Shown piece by piece: positions 15,835 through 25,395 of a DNA stretch of 40,745 bases. The stretch comes from Lentibacter sp. (GTDB taxonomy: Bacteria > Pseudomonadota > Alphaproteobacteria > Rhodobacterales > Rhodobacteraceae). Position 1 is the first letter of the stretch; the number at the start of each line of letters is the position of its first letter. The position numbers were made by a program, and so were the translations under genes. Location of the stretch: the NCBI GenBank assembly GCA_016744435.1, contig JADGEJ010000031.1, forward strand, positions 1 through 40,745, in the 5' to 3' direction. The notes beneath the pieces were generated by a model. It was given only the letters and a program-made list of their open reading frames with translations, was not told where the DNA came from and did not search any database.

Positions 15835-15856
15835 CTTTGATCCAGAGCAGCTCGGA

Positions 15857-18800
15857 TCAGGAAAGCCGGAGCAGGCGGCTTTCGTGCGACTTCAGACACA
15901 TCCGCGCGGTGTCGCCATAGACACCTTCGTGGCTGCGAAGTTCCGGGAACAGGCTAAACAGTTCTTCGCGCGCAGCTTCTTCAACAGCGTCAAGGCCTGT
16001 TCCGCCGGGGAAGAAACTCTCGCTTGCAGAGCCTTCGGCATAGATAACCTCGTGCTGGTCAAACAGGATGTGCACATAAGTCACTTCGCCACCCTGTGCT
16101 TGAGCAATGCTGCCACCATTCACAAGGTGCTTGGCCGTGGCCAAAACTTCGCTTTCGCCAAACAGCAGCGAGGCTTCAGGGCCCTGCACCAGCATCCGGT
16201 GTTGCGGTGACACATAGAGCGGGCGCTCGTTGCCCAACACGCCGGTGTCAAAGCGGATCGGAGCCAAGCTGCCGATCGCCGGAACTGTGCGTTTGCCAAC
16301 CCAGCGCACTGGCTGCAAGCCGTGGTCGCGGGTGACAACCAAGTCACCGATGGCAAGGTCTTCGATCTCGCGCACGCCGCGTGGCGTGGCAATGCGTGTG
16401 CCTTCGGTAAAGCAGATGATGACGTTTTCGATCTCGTCAAACGTTACGAGCGTTCCGTCTGACAATGTCGCCGAGCCCGACATTCCGCCGCCAACGCCGG
16501 GGTCAGTGTTGGTGTAGATGATGTCACCCCAGCCAATCTGGCCGCCAAAGTCGAGCGTGTCGCCATTGGTCTCGCCGCCTTCGCCACCAACAATGTTGAT
16601 CGCAGTGCCGTCAAGCAGAGCAGCCTCGACCTCAAAGAAATCGTCGCCGTCATCGCCTTGAGCCGTATCGCCAGATCCAACCTCAATACTATCGTTGCCA
16701 GCACCACCAGAGAGGGTGTTGTTACCTCCTCCGCCAGCAAGCGTGTCATTCCCCGTGCCACCAGAAATAGAGTCGTTTCCGGTTCCACCATAGAGCAGAT
16801 CGTCACCGTCTTCCCCTAGGAGCGTGTCGTTGTCTTCGCCCCCATGAAGGAAGTCGTCACCCACGCCACCAGAGAGAGAGTCGTCGCCCTCGTCGCCCTG
16901 AACTGTGTCGTTGCCAGCCCCCGCATCGACAGTGTCGTTGCCAAGTTCCGAATAGATAGTATCGTTGCCTGCGCCCGCGTCGATAACATCATCGTTGTTG
17001 CCAGCTGAATTGTCGCCAGCGTCAACCATGTCACCGTCAGGATCGCCGGTGTAGGTTGCGCTGATGTAATCACCACCGCCCGTCCCGCTGACAATCTCGT
17101 CAGTGCCGGGGATGCCAAGAGCCGTCAGCGCATTGTAGCTGTCCACGTCTGTCGGCGCGACGCCCACAAGCGTGATGCTCTCACCGTTCGGGAATGTCAG
17201 GATAGCGTCGCCTGTGCCGTCACCGTTGGTGTCGCTCACTGTCACGTCATGCACATTGACCGGGTCGCCGCCAGCGTCTGTCATCCCACTTACGTCAAGT
17301 TGGTCATTGCCTGAGTATGTGCCATCGCCGTTGTCTGTTGGCGTTTCAAAGCCTGCAACAGTGTCGCTACCCGAGCCGTCAGCCAGCACAACAGTGTCCG
17401 TGCCCGCGCCCAGAAGGATGTTCTCGATCTCGCTGAATGTCGCTGTGTCTGCGCCCGACGTCACGCTGCCCGCTTCCGGGTTGGCTGATGTCAGGTCAAC
17501 AGTGGTGTCCGTAGTCACAGCGCTCAGATCAAGCGTGTCGCCACCCGTCTCGCCAGTTTCGCCGCCAGTGATCACGTCATCGCCGAAACCATCGTTGAGT
17601 GAGAACGTGTCGTCGCCGCCTTCACCGTGCAAGTTGTCGTCACCTGTGCCGCCGATCAGGCTGTCATCGCCATCGTCAGCCCAGATGCGAACACCCTCAC
17701 TGCTTGCCGAAATATCAACCGTATCGTCACCACTTCCGAGATCAAAATCTTCGATCTCAGAGAAGGTCGCGGTGTTAGCTCCTACAGTCGCTGTGCCCGC
17801 CTCATCGCCTGTGAAGACAATGTTGGCATTGCCTGTTGAAGGCATGTTCATTGCGTCGTTGTTGCCGTCTTCACCGCCAACGATCGTGTCTTGGCCGAAC
17901 TCGCCAGACAGCACAAACGTGTCGCCGCCAGCTTCGCCGTACATGGTGTCGTCACCCGTGTCGCCGATGATAACGTCGTGGCCCGTGCCACCGTAAATTT
18001 CGTCGTTACCTGCATCACCGTCGAGCCAGTCATTTCCAGCGTCGCCGTGGATGGTGTCATTGCCAGCGCCAGCGCGGACTGTATCGCTACCGTCTCCCGC
18101 AACGATAGAGTCACGGTTAGAACCGTCGTCCATATCGTTGTTGTCGATCATGTCGCCGTTCGGATCATCGGTGTAGCTGCCGTTGATCAGCTCGCCTGCG
18201 CCAGTGCCTTCCACGACATAGTTGGTTCCGGGGATGCCGAGTGCTTCCAGCTCTGCGTCGCTGTCAACAGCGGTTGGGCTCACGCCAGTCAGCGTAATGC
18301 TCTCGCCGTTCGGGAATGTCAGGATAGCGTCGCCTGTGCCGTCACCGTTGGTGTCGCTGACTGTCACATCAAGCACGTTAACAGGGTTGCCGTCAGTGTC
18401 TGTCATGCCGCTTACGTCAAGTTGGTCGTTGCCTGTGTAGGTGCCGTCGCCGTTGTCTGTCGGGGCTTCAAAGCCTTCAACTGTGTCGCTGCCAGAGCCG
18501 TCTGCCAGCACAACAGTGTCAGTGCCCGCGCCGAGCACGATGTTTTCGATGTCGCCGAATGTTGCGGTGTCTGCGCCTGAGGTAACTGTGCCCATCTCTG
18601 GGTTTGAGTCCGTCAGATCAACGGTCGTGTCAGTCGTAACTGCGCTCATGTCGAGCGTGTCAATATCTGTCGCGCCGCCGTCGCCGCCGTCGATGGTGTC
18701 GTCGCCAAAGCCGTCTTCGAGGATGATCACATCTTGGTCGTCTCCGCCTTCGATTGTATCGTTGCCAGCGCCGCCAACCAGCGTATCGTCGCCTGTCCAG

Positions 18801-21800
18801 CCCATCAGGCTGTCGCCGCCTGCACCGCCGATCAGGCTGTCATCGCCGAACCAGCCTTGCAGCGTGTCGCTTCCGGCGCCGCCAATAACTTGGTCGTCGC
18901 CGTCGCCCGCGTCTATGCTGTCGTTGCCGCTACCGCCATCAACCGTGTCGTTACCAGCGTAGCTAAAGACAGTATCATCGCCCGCGCCGGCCTGAACGCT
19001 ATCTTCATGACCGTTGGTCTGGTTGTCATTGCCATCAATCACATCACCCTCAAGGTCGGTGACATACGTTCCGTCAATCAGCTCGCCTGCCGCTGTGCCT
19101 TCAACAATGTAGTTTGGTTGCGGAATGCCCATGGCTTCCAGCACATCAGGATCGGTGATCTGCGCTTCGGTGACGCCCACAAGCGTGAGGCTTTCGCCGC
19201 TTGGGAAGGTCAGCACAACGTCGCCGTTGCCGTCGGTGCTCAGTGTTACGTCGTCGGTGTTTACTGGGGCGCCATTGGTGTCGAGCAGCGTGCTGATGTC
19301 GAGCACATCGTTGCCCACATAGGTCCCGCCGCCTACGTCTGTCGGAATAGTAAAGCCTTGCACAGTGTCGTGCCCGCCGCCCGTGCCAAGCACGAGCGTA
19401 TCGTCACCACCGCCGAGAATGATGTTCTCGATCTCGACAAAGGTTACAGTGTCCGTGCCGTCAGTGAACGTGCCTGTTTCGGGGTTGGCCGAGGTCAGAT
19501 CAACCGTCAGGTTGGCTGTAACACCGCTCAGATCAATGGTGTCGCCAGTTGTCTCGAACGCTTCTTCGCCTTCGATGGTGTCGTTGCCGAAACCATCAGT
19601 ATAGCTGATGGTGTCGTCGCCATAGCCGCCCCAGAGATAGTCATTGCCCGCATCAGACGTGATGCTGTCGTTGCCATAGCTGCCGCGTACCCAGTCGTTG
19701 CCAGCGCCGCCAGAAAGCGTGTCAGCGCCCTCGTTGCCTTCAAGTGTGTCGTCGCCTGCGCCACCAGAAACAAAGTCGTCGCCGAGCTCGCCACGAAGGG
19801 TGTCAGAGCCGTCGCCGCCTTCGATGCTGTCATTGTTTTCGTTGCCGTCGATGCTGTCGTTGCCAGCGCCGCCGATAATGGTGTCCTCGCCCATGCCGCC
19901 GCGCACTGTGTCGTCGCCGTCACCGCCGGACACAGTGTCGTTGCCAGTGCCGCCGAGCAGGCTGTCATCGCCCGCGCCGCCCGAAACGATATCGTTACCG
20001 GTGCCGCCATCAAGCGTATCATTGCCCGTTTCGCCATACATCGTGTCTTGGCCCGCATCGCCAGCCATGGAATCGTTCCCCGAGCCGCCAACGACGGAGT
20101 CAGCGTTGTCGCCACCTCTCAGAGTGTCGTCGCCACTGCGCCCGTACAGACTGTCGTTACCGGTGCCGCCAAGAATGCTGTCGTCGTCAATGCCGCCATC
20201 AAGGTGGTCGTTGCCGCTGCCACCGTCGATGGTGTCGTTGCCGCTGTAAGAATCAACTTCGTCATTACCGGCCCCTGCTTGAACGCTGTCGTCGTTTGAG
20301 CCGTCAGAATGATCGTTACCTTCAATAATGTCGCCTTCAGGGTCGCCCACATATCCAATGGTAATCGTGTCGTCGCCGCTGGTGCCTTCGACGATGTAGT
20401 TTGGCGCGATAGGCGGCAGATAGAGGTTCTCAATCTCGCTGAAATTAAAGGTAACCAGGTTGCCAGAAGCATCTTGCACAACAACCGTGCCTGAGGTGCT
20501 GTCGCCGTCTGGGTCTGTCGTCTGGGTTAGCGAGGTGTAGTAAGTAAAGCTGGTCAGGTTAAGCGAGTCGTTGTCCGTCCCACCTGTGCCGCCATCGACA
20601 GATACCGTGGTGCCATCAGCATAGCTGCTTGCGTCCACCGTAATATTATCTGCATCATCGCCTGCGTTTACAACGTCAGCACCGCCCGTGAGCGAGATAA
20701 AGTCGTCGCCCGAACCGCCGATGATGCTGTCATCACCCGAGCCGCCGTAGAGCGCGTCAGCGTCGGAACCGCCATCAATCGTGTCGTTGCCCGTGCCGCC
20801 CCAAATGCTGTCGTTACCCGTACCGCCAGAAAGCGAATCGTTGCCCGCGTCGCCTTCGATATTGTCGAAGCCATCTTCGCCAAAGACAGTGTCATCACCG
20901 CTGCCACCGTCAATATCATCGCCACCGTTGCCACCTAAGATAGTGTCGCTGCCGTCGCCGCCGCTGATATAGTCGGCTCCCGCTTCGCCGTAGAGCTGGT
21001 CGTCGCCTGCGCCGCCAAGAACCCGGTCTTCGTCGTCTCCCGCGAAGATCGTGTCATTGCCTGTACCGCCGCTCAACGTGTCATTGCCATAGTCGCCAAT
21101 GATCTGGTCGTTGCCCGCGCCGCCGTCGATGCTATCGGCCGCGCCGCCCGCAAAGGCATCATCGCCGTCAAGCGTGTCGTCACCTGCGCCGCCCAGAATA
21201 GTGTCTGCGCCGTCTGAGCCGTAAACCGTGTCGTCGCCAGCACCCGCTTCCACGCGGTCGTCTCCGGCGCCCGCAAGCACGGAGTCATCATTTGATGCAT
21301 CCGAATGGTCGGTGCTGTCGATCATGTCGCCTTCGGGATCACCCGTATAGGCCACGTCGATCACATCAGCGCCCGCCGTGCCTTCGACAATGAAGTTCGG
21401 TGGTGTTGCCGACGTCTCAATAGTGGCAAGCCCGGATGACGAGTTTCCGGCGCTGTCGACAGTCGAGTAGGTGAAGTTGTTGGTGCCAATGTCAGCGTCT
21501 GTCAGCACGCTAACTGTCATGTCGGCGTTAAGCGTGATCTGCTCGCCTGATGGCAGCGTGACAGTGTCGCCGACATTAACAGCCACGTTATTAATGTGGG
21601 TGATCGTCAGCGCGTTGCCATCAACGTTGATGTCATTTGACAACAGGTCATGTACTTGAGTTGTGCCTGCGCCCTGAACCAGCTCGTCTGACTGCGCAAT
21701 AGAGATTGTCTGGATCGAGTTACCCATGATCAGTAGGTTGGAGTCATACGCAGAGTCGCCCCCGTCGGCGATGCCGATGCGGATGGTGTTTGAAGCGCCC

Positions 21801-22441
21801 GCATTGACAGGCGCCACGAGGGACAGCACAACTGTGCCGCCGTCCATTTCAGTGTTGTAGGTGTCGTCAGTCGCCGCGTTGTCGACGTAAAGGTTTGACG
21901 TCACATTGTCGTTGATCGTGTCGATGGTGACGTTCTGGTTTGAGCCGTCAGCCAGTGTCAGCGGAACATAAGTGCCGTTCACCCAAACGCCCATCGCGTC
22001 GTTCACGCCGCCGTTCACATATTCGAGGTACTCTTCTGACGTAAAAACAAACTGCATGGTGAGCAAGTCACCCGTCGCAATGAATGTCGCGTCAAAGAAG
22101 GCTCCATCTTGCGTCGCTTGGCCTGAGACGGCGTTCAAGTCGGCGTCGCCGTCGACTTCGCCCACGCCGCTGTGATTGGTCGTAGTGCCTGCCGCCGTGT
22201 TGGTGTCTGTCGTGCCCGAGCTGTTGGTGAAGTCTACGGCATTGCCCGTTGACAGGATAACACCCGTGTCTGACTGGGTCAGGCTGCCGAGCGTGGCTTC
22301 GCCCCCGGTGTAGGTGCCTGAAGCAGCCCCAGCCCCCGTATAGGAGGCGGTCTGGATCGTCACACCATTGCCGAACATAGCATTCGCCATATCCATAGCG
22401 GTTGCGGATGTGTTTACGTTTAGCTCGTTTGCAATGGGCAT
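15857..22441 (-). CDS. Giant RTX calcium-binding protein with C-terminal Hint domain
   Basis: This is a 2194-residue, very acidic protein with no Sec signal, the profile of a type I secreted RTX protein. Residues about 20-250 resemble the choice-of-anchor L domain (FTSEEYLEYVNGGVNDAMGV at 133-152), followed by an Ig/cadherin-like part to about 345. The bulk is made of dozens of GGxGxDxLx nonapeptides that fold on binding calcium, grouped in five modules starting at residues 349, 681, 1110, 1407 and 1781. A Hint domain begins at C2010 (CFTEGTRIATPRG) with TRDHG and VSPQHRMLV, suggesting self-processing. No type I secretion genes are adjacent. GAGGTGA 6 nt before the ATG supports the start. Confidence 0.93.
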   Translation of the reverse strand: MPIANELNVNTSATAMDMANAMFGNGVTIQTASYTGAGAASGTYTGGEATLGSLTQSDTGVILSTGNAVDFTNSSGTTDTNTAAGTTTNHSGVGEVDGDADLNAVSGQATQDGAFFDATFIATGDLLTMQFVFTSEEYLEYVNGGVNDAMGVWVNGTYVPLTLADGSNQNVTIDTINDNVTSNLYVDNAATDDTYNTEMDGGTVVLSLVAPVNAGASNTIRIGIADGGDSAYDSNLLIMGNSIQTISIAQSDELVQGAGTTQVHDLLSNDINVDGNALTITHINNVAVNVGDTVTLPSGEQITLNADMTVSVLTDADIGTNNFTYSTVDSAGNSSSGLATIETSATPPNFIVEGTAGADVIDVAYTGDPEGDMIDSTDHSDASNDDSVLAGAGDDRVEAGAGDDTVYGSDGADTILGGAGDDTLDGDDAFAGGAADSIDGGAGNDQIIGDYGNDTLSGGTGNDTIFAGDDEDRVLGGAGDDQLYGEAGADYISGGDGSDTILGGNGGDDIDGGSGDDTVFGEDGFDNIEGDAGNDSLSGGTGNDSIWGGTGNDTIDGGSDADALYGGSGDDSIIGGSGDDFISLTGGADVVNAGDDADNITVDASSYADGTTVSVDGGTGGTDNDSLNLTSFTYYTSLTQTTDPDGDSTSGTVVVQDASGNLVTFNFSEIENLYLPPIAPNYIVEGTSGDDTITIGYVGDPEGDIIEGNDHSDGSNDDSVQAGAGNDEVDSYSGNDTIDGGSGNDHLDGGIDDDSILGGTGNDSLYGRSGDDTLRGGDNADSVVGGSGNDSMAGDAGQDTMYGETGNDTLDGGTGNDIVSGGAGDDSLLGGTGNDTVSGGDGDDTVRGGMGEDTIIGGAGNDSIDGNENNDSIEGGDGSDTLRGELGDDFVSGGAGDDTLEGNEGADTLSGGAGNDWVRGSYGNDSITSDAGNDYLWGGYGDDTISYTDGFGNDTIEGEEAFETTGDTIDLSGVTANLTVDLTSANPETGTFTDGTDTVTFVEIENIILGGGDDTLVLGTGGGHDTVQGFTIPTDVGGGTYVGNDVLDISTLLDTNGAPVNTDDVTLSTDGNGDVVLTFPSGESLTLVGVTEAQITDPDVLEAMGIPQPNYIVEGTAAGELIDGTYVTDLEGDVIDGNDNQTNGHEDSVQAGAGDDTVFSYAGNDTVDGGSGNDSIDAGDGDDQVIGGAGSDTLQGWFGDDSLIGGAGGDSLMGWTGDDTLVGGAGNDTIEGGDDQDVIILEDGFGDDTIDGGDGGATDIDTLDMSAVTTDTTVDLTDSNPEMGTVTSGADTATFGDIENIVLGAGTDTVVLADGSGSDTVEGFEAPTDNGDGTYTGNDQLDVSGMTDTDGNPVNVLDVTVSDTNGDGTGDAILTFPNGESITLTGVSPTAVDSDAELEALGIPGTNYVVEGTGAGELINGSYTDDPNGDMIDNNDMDDGSNRDSIVAGDGSDTVRAGAGNDTIHGDAGNDWLDGDAGNDEIYGGTGHDVIIGDTGDDTMYGEAGGDTFVLSGEFGQDTIVGGEDGNNDAMNMPSTGNANIVFTGDEAGTATVGANTATFSEIEDFDLGSGDDTVDISASSEGVRIWADDGDDSLIGGTGDDNLHGEGGDDTFSLNDGFGDDVITGGETGETGGDTLDLSAVTTDTTVDLTSANPEAGSVTSGADTATFSEIENILLGAGTDTVVLADGSGSDTVAGFETPTDNGDGTYSGNDQLDVSGMTDAGGDPVNVHDVTVSDTNGDGTGDAILTFPNGESITLVGVAPTDVDSYNALTALGIPGTDEIVSGTGGGDYISATYTGDPDGDMVDAGDNSAGNNDDVIDAGAGNDTIYSELGNDTVDAGAGNDTVQGDEGDDSLSGGVGDDFLHGGEDNDTLLGEDGDDLLYGGTGNDSISGGTGNDTLAGGGGNNTLSGGAGNDSIEVGSGDTAQGDDGDDFFEVEAALLDGTAINIVGGEGGETNGDTLDFGGQIGWGDIIYTNTDPGVGGGMSGSATLSDGTLVTFDEIENVIICFTEGTRIATPRGVREIEDLAIGDLVVTRDHGLQPVRWVGKRTVPAIGSLAPIRFDTGVLGNERPLYVSPQHRMLVQGPEASLLFGESEVLATAKHLVNGGSIAQAQGGEVTYVHILFDQHEVIYAEGSASESFFPGGTGLDAVEEAAREELFSLFPELRSHEGVYGDTARMCLKSHESRLLRLS
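16415..21397 (-). repeat. Five higher-order modules inside the RTX gene
   Basis: Each module opens with a relative of (N/D)(Y/F/E)IVEGTxxGDxI, then a DPxGDMIDxxD stretch and RTX repeats. The openings are at nt 21397, 20401, 19114, 18223 and 17101. Modules 3 to 5 are joined by a linker with DGNGD or DTNGDGTGDAILTFPNGES and ALGIPGTN. Modules 4 and 5 stay in register for about 440 bp (17101-17540 against 18223-18662, offset 1122), with a 53-bp identical run at 17184-17236, so that duplication is recent. Confidence 0.85.
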
Positions 22442-22789
22442 CGCTGTATCACCTCAAAAATTCGGCACTTTTTACGCCTAGTTGAGGACGTTTTCGCTTA
22501 GAAAGGCGTCACTTCTAGGAGCAAAAATGGGCGATTATGTGGTTTTGAGCGCGCGCAGAACAACTGCCTGCATAATGAAGGCAATTCGCTTCCAAGTGCG
22601 GAACAAATCTTAAGGTACTGTTTTTATGATATTTTTTAGACCGGCTTGAGAAAAACTACTTTAGCGAGATTTTCTCTTTGGCTTTGCAGCCATCAACTTG
22701 GGCAACCAAGCGGCCAAACAAGGCCACTTCTGCGGCTTGCGCCATAAAGCCTCACACCCGCAGACAAGCCGCAGATGTGAGGGTGTTGT
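22442..22789. other. Intergenic region upstream of the RTX gene
   Basis: This 348-bp stretch between the RTX gene and trcR holds no gene I can support. It carries a weak hairpin after trcR (CCTCACA at 22750-22756 with TGTGAGG at 22776-22782, 19-nt loop, poor U tail). An AT-rich part (about 22610-22680) is a likely place for the RTX promoter. I could not assign -35 and -10 boxes. Confidence 0.5.
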
Positions 22790-23524
22790 TTACTTACTGT
22801 CGTCGTCGGGCAGGTTGAAGAAGCTGTCGGCGTCTGGCATCGGCTCTTCTTTTTCCGGCATGTCGTTACCACCAAGCGAGAATGTCTCAAGGCCTTCAAT
22901 CGCTGTCGGGATCTTCGGCTCGGCGTCCATGCCAAGGCTCTGCTCGATGCCAACAAGCTTGCGGCGCTCGTCGTCGTTCATGACTTCGCCACTGGCGGCT
23001 TTCTTGGCGGCAGCTTTTTGAACGGCGGCGTCAAGCTCTGACTGTTTGCACAGGCCCAGCGCGACAGGGTCGATCGGATCAATGTTGGAAATGTTCCAAT
23101 GGGTGCGTTCACGCATCGCTTGGATGGTCGGCTTGGTTGTGCCGATAAGCTTGGAAATCTGCGCATCGGCCAGCTCGGGGTGGAACTTCACCAACCAAAG
23201 GATAGAGGCCGGACGGTCTTGGCGTTTTGACAGAGGTGTATAGCGCGGACCGCGGCGTTTTTCTTCGCCAACAGCGGCGGCGTAGAACTTGAGCTTCAGC
23301 TTGTGCAGCGGGTTCTCTTGCGCGCGGTCCAGCTCTTCCTGCGTGAGCTGGTTGTTTGCAACAGGGTCAAAGCCCTTCACGCCAGTCGCCACGTCGCCGT
23401 CAGCGATGCCCTGCACTTCGAGCTCGTGCATGTCGACAAAGTCAGCGATCTGCTTGAAGTGAAGTGTTGTGTTGTCCACCAGCCAGACGGCAGTGGCTTT
23501 TGCCATAATCGGTTTGTCAGACAT
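22790..23524 (-). CDS. trcR: DUF1013 family cell-cycle regulator TrcR
   Basis: The 244-residue protein is a clear DUF1013 member, an alphaproteobacterial family whose members are called TrcR and linked to cell-cycle transcription. Typical parts are KATAVWLVDNTTLHFKQIAD near the start, the helix-turn-helix-like segment ILWLVKFHPELADAQISKLI followed by GTTKPTIQAMRERTHW, and an acidic tail. AAGGAGA before the ATG fits the start. The gene stands alone on the minus strand, divergent from the RNase T2 gene. Confidence 0.9.
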   Translation of the reverse strand: MSDKPIMAKATAVWLVDNTTLHFKQIADFVDMHELEVQGIADGDVATGVKGFDPVANNQLTQEELDRAQENPLHKLKLKFYAAAVGEEKRRGPRYTPLSKRQDRPASILWLVKFHPELADAQISKLIGTTKPTIQAMRERTHWNISNIDPIDPVALGLCKQSELDAAVQKAAAKKAASGEVMNDDERRKLVGIEQSLGMDAEPKIPTAIEGLETFSLGGNDMPEKEEPMPDADSFFNLPDDDSK

Positions 23525-23667
23525 GATGTGTCTCCTTCAAAAATCCTCTCCCCGGATACAACTCTCCCGTGCCCTTAATTTGGGCGAGCCTTTTGAGGGA
23601 CTCAGGTTACCGTTGTAGGGGAACTTGGCTGCTATATACTGCGGAGTGGATGATAAGGGAAGAGTGA

Positions 23668-24303
23668 ATGCGTATCATATTGTCAGTGGTTCTATCGGTT
23701 TTTGCTGGCTTGGCACTGGCCAAAGGCGAAAAGTCGGGCGAATTTGACTACTACGTCCTGGCGCTGTCTTGGTCGCCCAACTGGTGCTCGCTGGAAGGCG
23801 ACGCGAAAGGCTCGCCGCAGTGTGACGCTGACAAAGACCACGGCTGGGTGCTGCATGGACTCTGGCCGCAGTATCACCGTGGCTGGCCGTCGTTTTGCCC
23901 CACAGTTGAGCGCCAACCGCCGCGCAGCCTGACAGGTACGATGGCCGACATTATGGGAACCTCAGGGCTGGCTTGGTATCAGTGGAAGAAGCATGGCGTT
24001 TGCTCGGGGCTGTCTGCGGCCGGTTATTACGATCTGTCACGTGAAGCCTATGAAACGGTCGTACGCCCGCCAGTGTTTCGCAAACTCGACAAGGCGATCA
24101 AATTGCCCGCTTCTGTTGTGGAAGACGCATTTCTGAAAGCCAACCCAATGCTTAAGCGCGACATGGTGACGGTAACTTGCAAGGCAGGCCACATTCAGGA
24201 AGTGCGTGTTTGCCTGAGCAAAGACTTGTCACCAGTGCCCTGCGGCCGCGACGTCTCGCGCGACTGCTCACTCAAAGACGCGGTGTTTGAGCCGATTGAC
24301 TAA
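23668..24303 (+). CDS. Secreted ribonuclease T2 family protein
   Basis: The 211-residue protein has a Sec signal peptide (residues 1-18, cleavage after ALA) and eight or more cysteines for disulfides, so it acts in the periplasm or outside. CAS I is GWVLHGLWPQ with catalytic H63, and CAS II is WYQWKKHGVC with H109. At the place where many T2 enzymes have the catalytic glutamate there is Q105. This may lower activity or be a normal bacterial variant. AAGGGAAGAG precedes the ATG. It is monocistronic and followed by a REP-like element. Confidence 0.93.
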   Translation: MRIILSVVLSVFAGLALAKGEKSGEFDYYVLALSWSPNWCSLEGDAKGSPQCDADKDHGWVLHGLWPQYHRGWPSFCPTVERQPPRSLTGTMADIMGTSGLAWYQWKKHGVCSGLSAAGYYDLSREAYETVVRPPVFRKLDKAIKLPASVVEDAFLKANPMLKRDMVTVTCKAGHIQEVRVCLSKDLSPVPCGRDVSRDCSLKDAVFEPID

Positions 24304-24338
24304 GCGGAGCGCACTGCGTGCGCACAGGTTTGTAAGAT

Positions 24339-24401
24339 GGGGGACTAGTCCCCCAGTCACAAAACAAGTTTTGTGCCCTCCCCCTAGGATATTTCTGGAA
24401 A
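24339..24401 (-). repeat. Dispersed REP-like element, copy B
   Basis: On the minus strand TTTCCAGAAATATCCTAGGG (24382-24401) is followed by the hairpin CACAAAAC-AA-GTTTTGTG (24358-24375) and the perfect palindrome GGGGGACTAGTCCCCC (24339-24354). The head matches copy A at 14801. It lies between convergent RNase T2 and quinone oxidoreductase genes and may also end transcription from both sides. Confidence 0.6.
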
Positions 24402-24411
24402 GAAAAAGAGC

Positions 24412-25383
24412 TTAACCGACTTTCAGGACAATCTTGCCGATATGTGTGCTGCCTTCCATGCGAGTGTGGGCAGCGGCGGCCTCGGCGAGCGGGAACTCTT
24501 CGTCCATGACCGGGGCGACTGTGCCTGCGGCAAGGAGCGGCCAAACCTTAGTGCGCAACTCGTTTGCGATCTGGGTTTTGGCGAGGTCCGATTGCGGGCG
24601 CAGGGTGCTGCCTGTCACAGTAAGCCGGCGCGCCATGATTTGGGCGAAGTTAAGTTCAGCCTTGGGGCCCGTCAAAAACGCGATGTGCACCATGCGGCCA
24701 TCATCCGCGAGAGCGCGAATGTTGCGCGGGATATAGTCTCCGCCGACCATGTCGAGGATCAGGTTTGCGCCGCCCTCGGCCTTTAGCACTTCAACGAAGT
24801 CTTCTTCGTGGTAGTTCATCACCCTCTCAGCGCCCAAGGCGCGGCAGGCTTCCGCTTTGTCAGCGTTGCCCACCGTTGTGAACACCCGGGCGCCAAAAGC
24901 GTTTGCGAGTTGGATCGCGGTTGTTCCGATGCCTGAGGAACCGCCGTGCACCAAGAAACGCTCGCCAGCTTGCAAACCGCCGCGCATGAACACGTTTGTC
25001 CAGACGGTGAAGAAAGTCTCGGGCAAACATGCGGCTTGCTTGAGGCTGAGGCCTTCAGGCACGGGCAGCGCATGTGCTGCAGGCGTGGTGACATACTCGG
25101 CATAGCCACCGCCGGGCAGCAGAGCGCAAACTTGGTCGCCCAGCTTCCACTCGGTTACACCCTCGCCAAGGGCAGCAACTTCACCGCTGGCCTCAAGCCC
25201 GGGCAAGTCGCTCGCGCCTTTGGGTGGGGCGTAGGCACCCGCACGCTGCAAGGCGTCAGGGCGGTTTACGCCTGCATAAGCAACCTTGATCAGGATTTCG
25301 CCATGCGCGGGCTTTGGCACTTCGCGCTCAGCCAGTTGCAACACATCCGGCGCACCGGCTTTGGTGATCTCGATAACTCGCAT
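24412..25383 (-). CDS. NAD(P)H-quinone oxidoreductase, zinc-free alcohol dehydrogenase family
   Basis: The 323-residue protein is a medium-chain dehydrogenase/reductase of the quinone oxidoreductase (PIG3/TP53I3-like) branch. The GroES-like half contains YAGVNRPDALQRAGAYAPP and the family motif LPGLEASGEV. The Rossmann half contains FLVHGGSSGIGTTAIQLA with an NADPH-type fingerprint. Zinc-ligand cysteines are absent. Expected activity is one- or two-electron reduction of quinones or enones. It lies 12 nt downstream of the COQ9 gene, so the two are co-transcribed and may share a link to quinone metabolism. Confidence 0.93.
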   Translation of the reverse strand: MRVIEITKAGAPDVLQLAEREVPKPAHGEILIKVAYAGVNRPDALQRAGAYAPPKGASDLPGLEASGEVAALGEGVTEWKLGDQVCALLPGGGYAEYVTTPAAHALPVPEGLSLKQAACLPETFFTVWTNVFMRGGLQAGERFLVHGGSSGIGTTAIQLANAFGARVFTTVGNADKAEACRALGAERVMNYHEEDFVEVLKAEGGANLILDMVGGDYIPRNIRALADDGRMVHIAFLTGPKAELNFAQIMARRLTVTGSTLRPQSDLAKTQIANELRTKVWPLLAAGTVAPVMDEEFPLAEAAAAHTRMEGSTHIGKIVLKVG

Positions 25384-25395
25384 GTTTTTCTGCCC

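Noticed and set aside
18734-20299. A 521-codon open frame on the plus strand.
   Set aside because: It is antisense to the RTX repeats. The regular codon pattern of GGxGxDxLx keeps the opposite strand open; the translation is low-complexity and has no start signals.
16700-21300. Regularly spaced short DNA repeats that could suggest a CRISPR-like array.
   Set aside because: The period is that of 9-codon RTX repeats inside one open frame. Repeat units differ in sequence, there are no spacers of foreign type and no cas genes.
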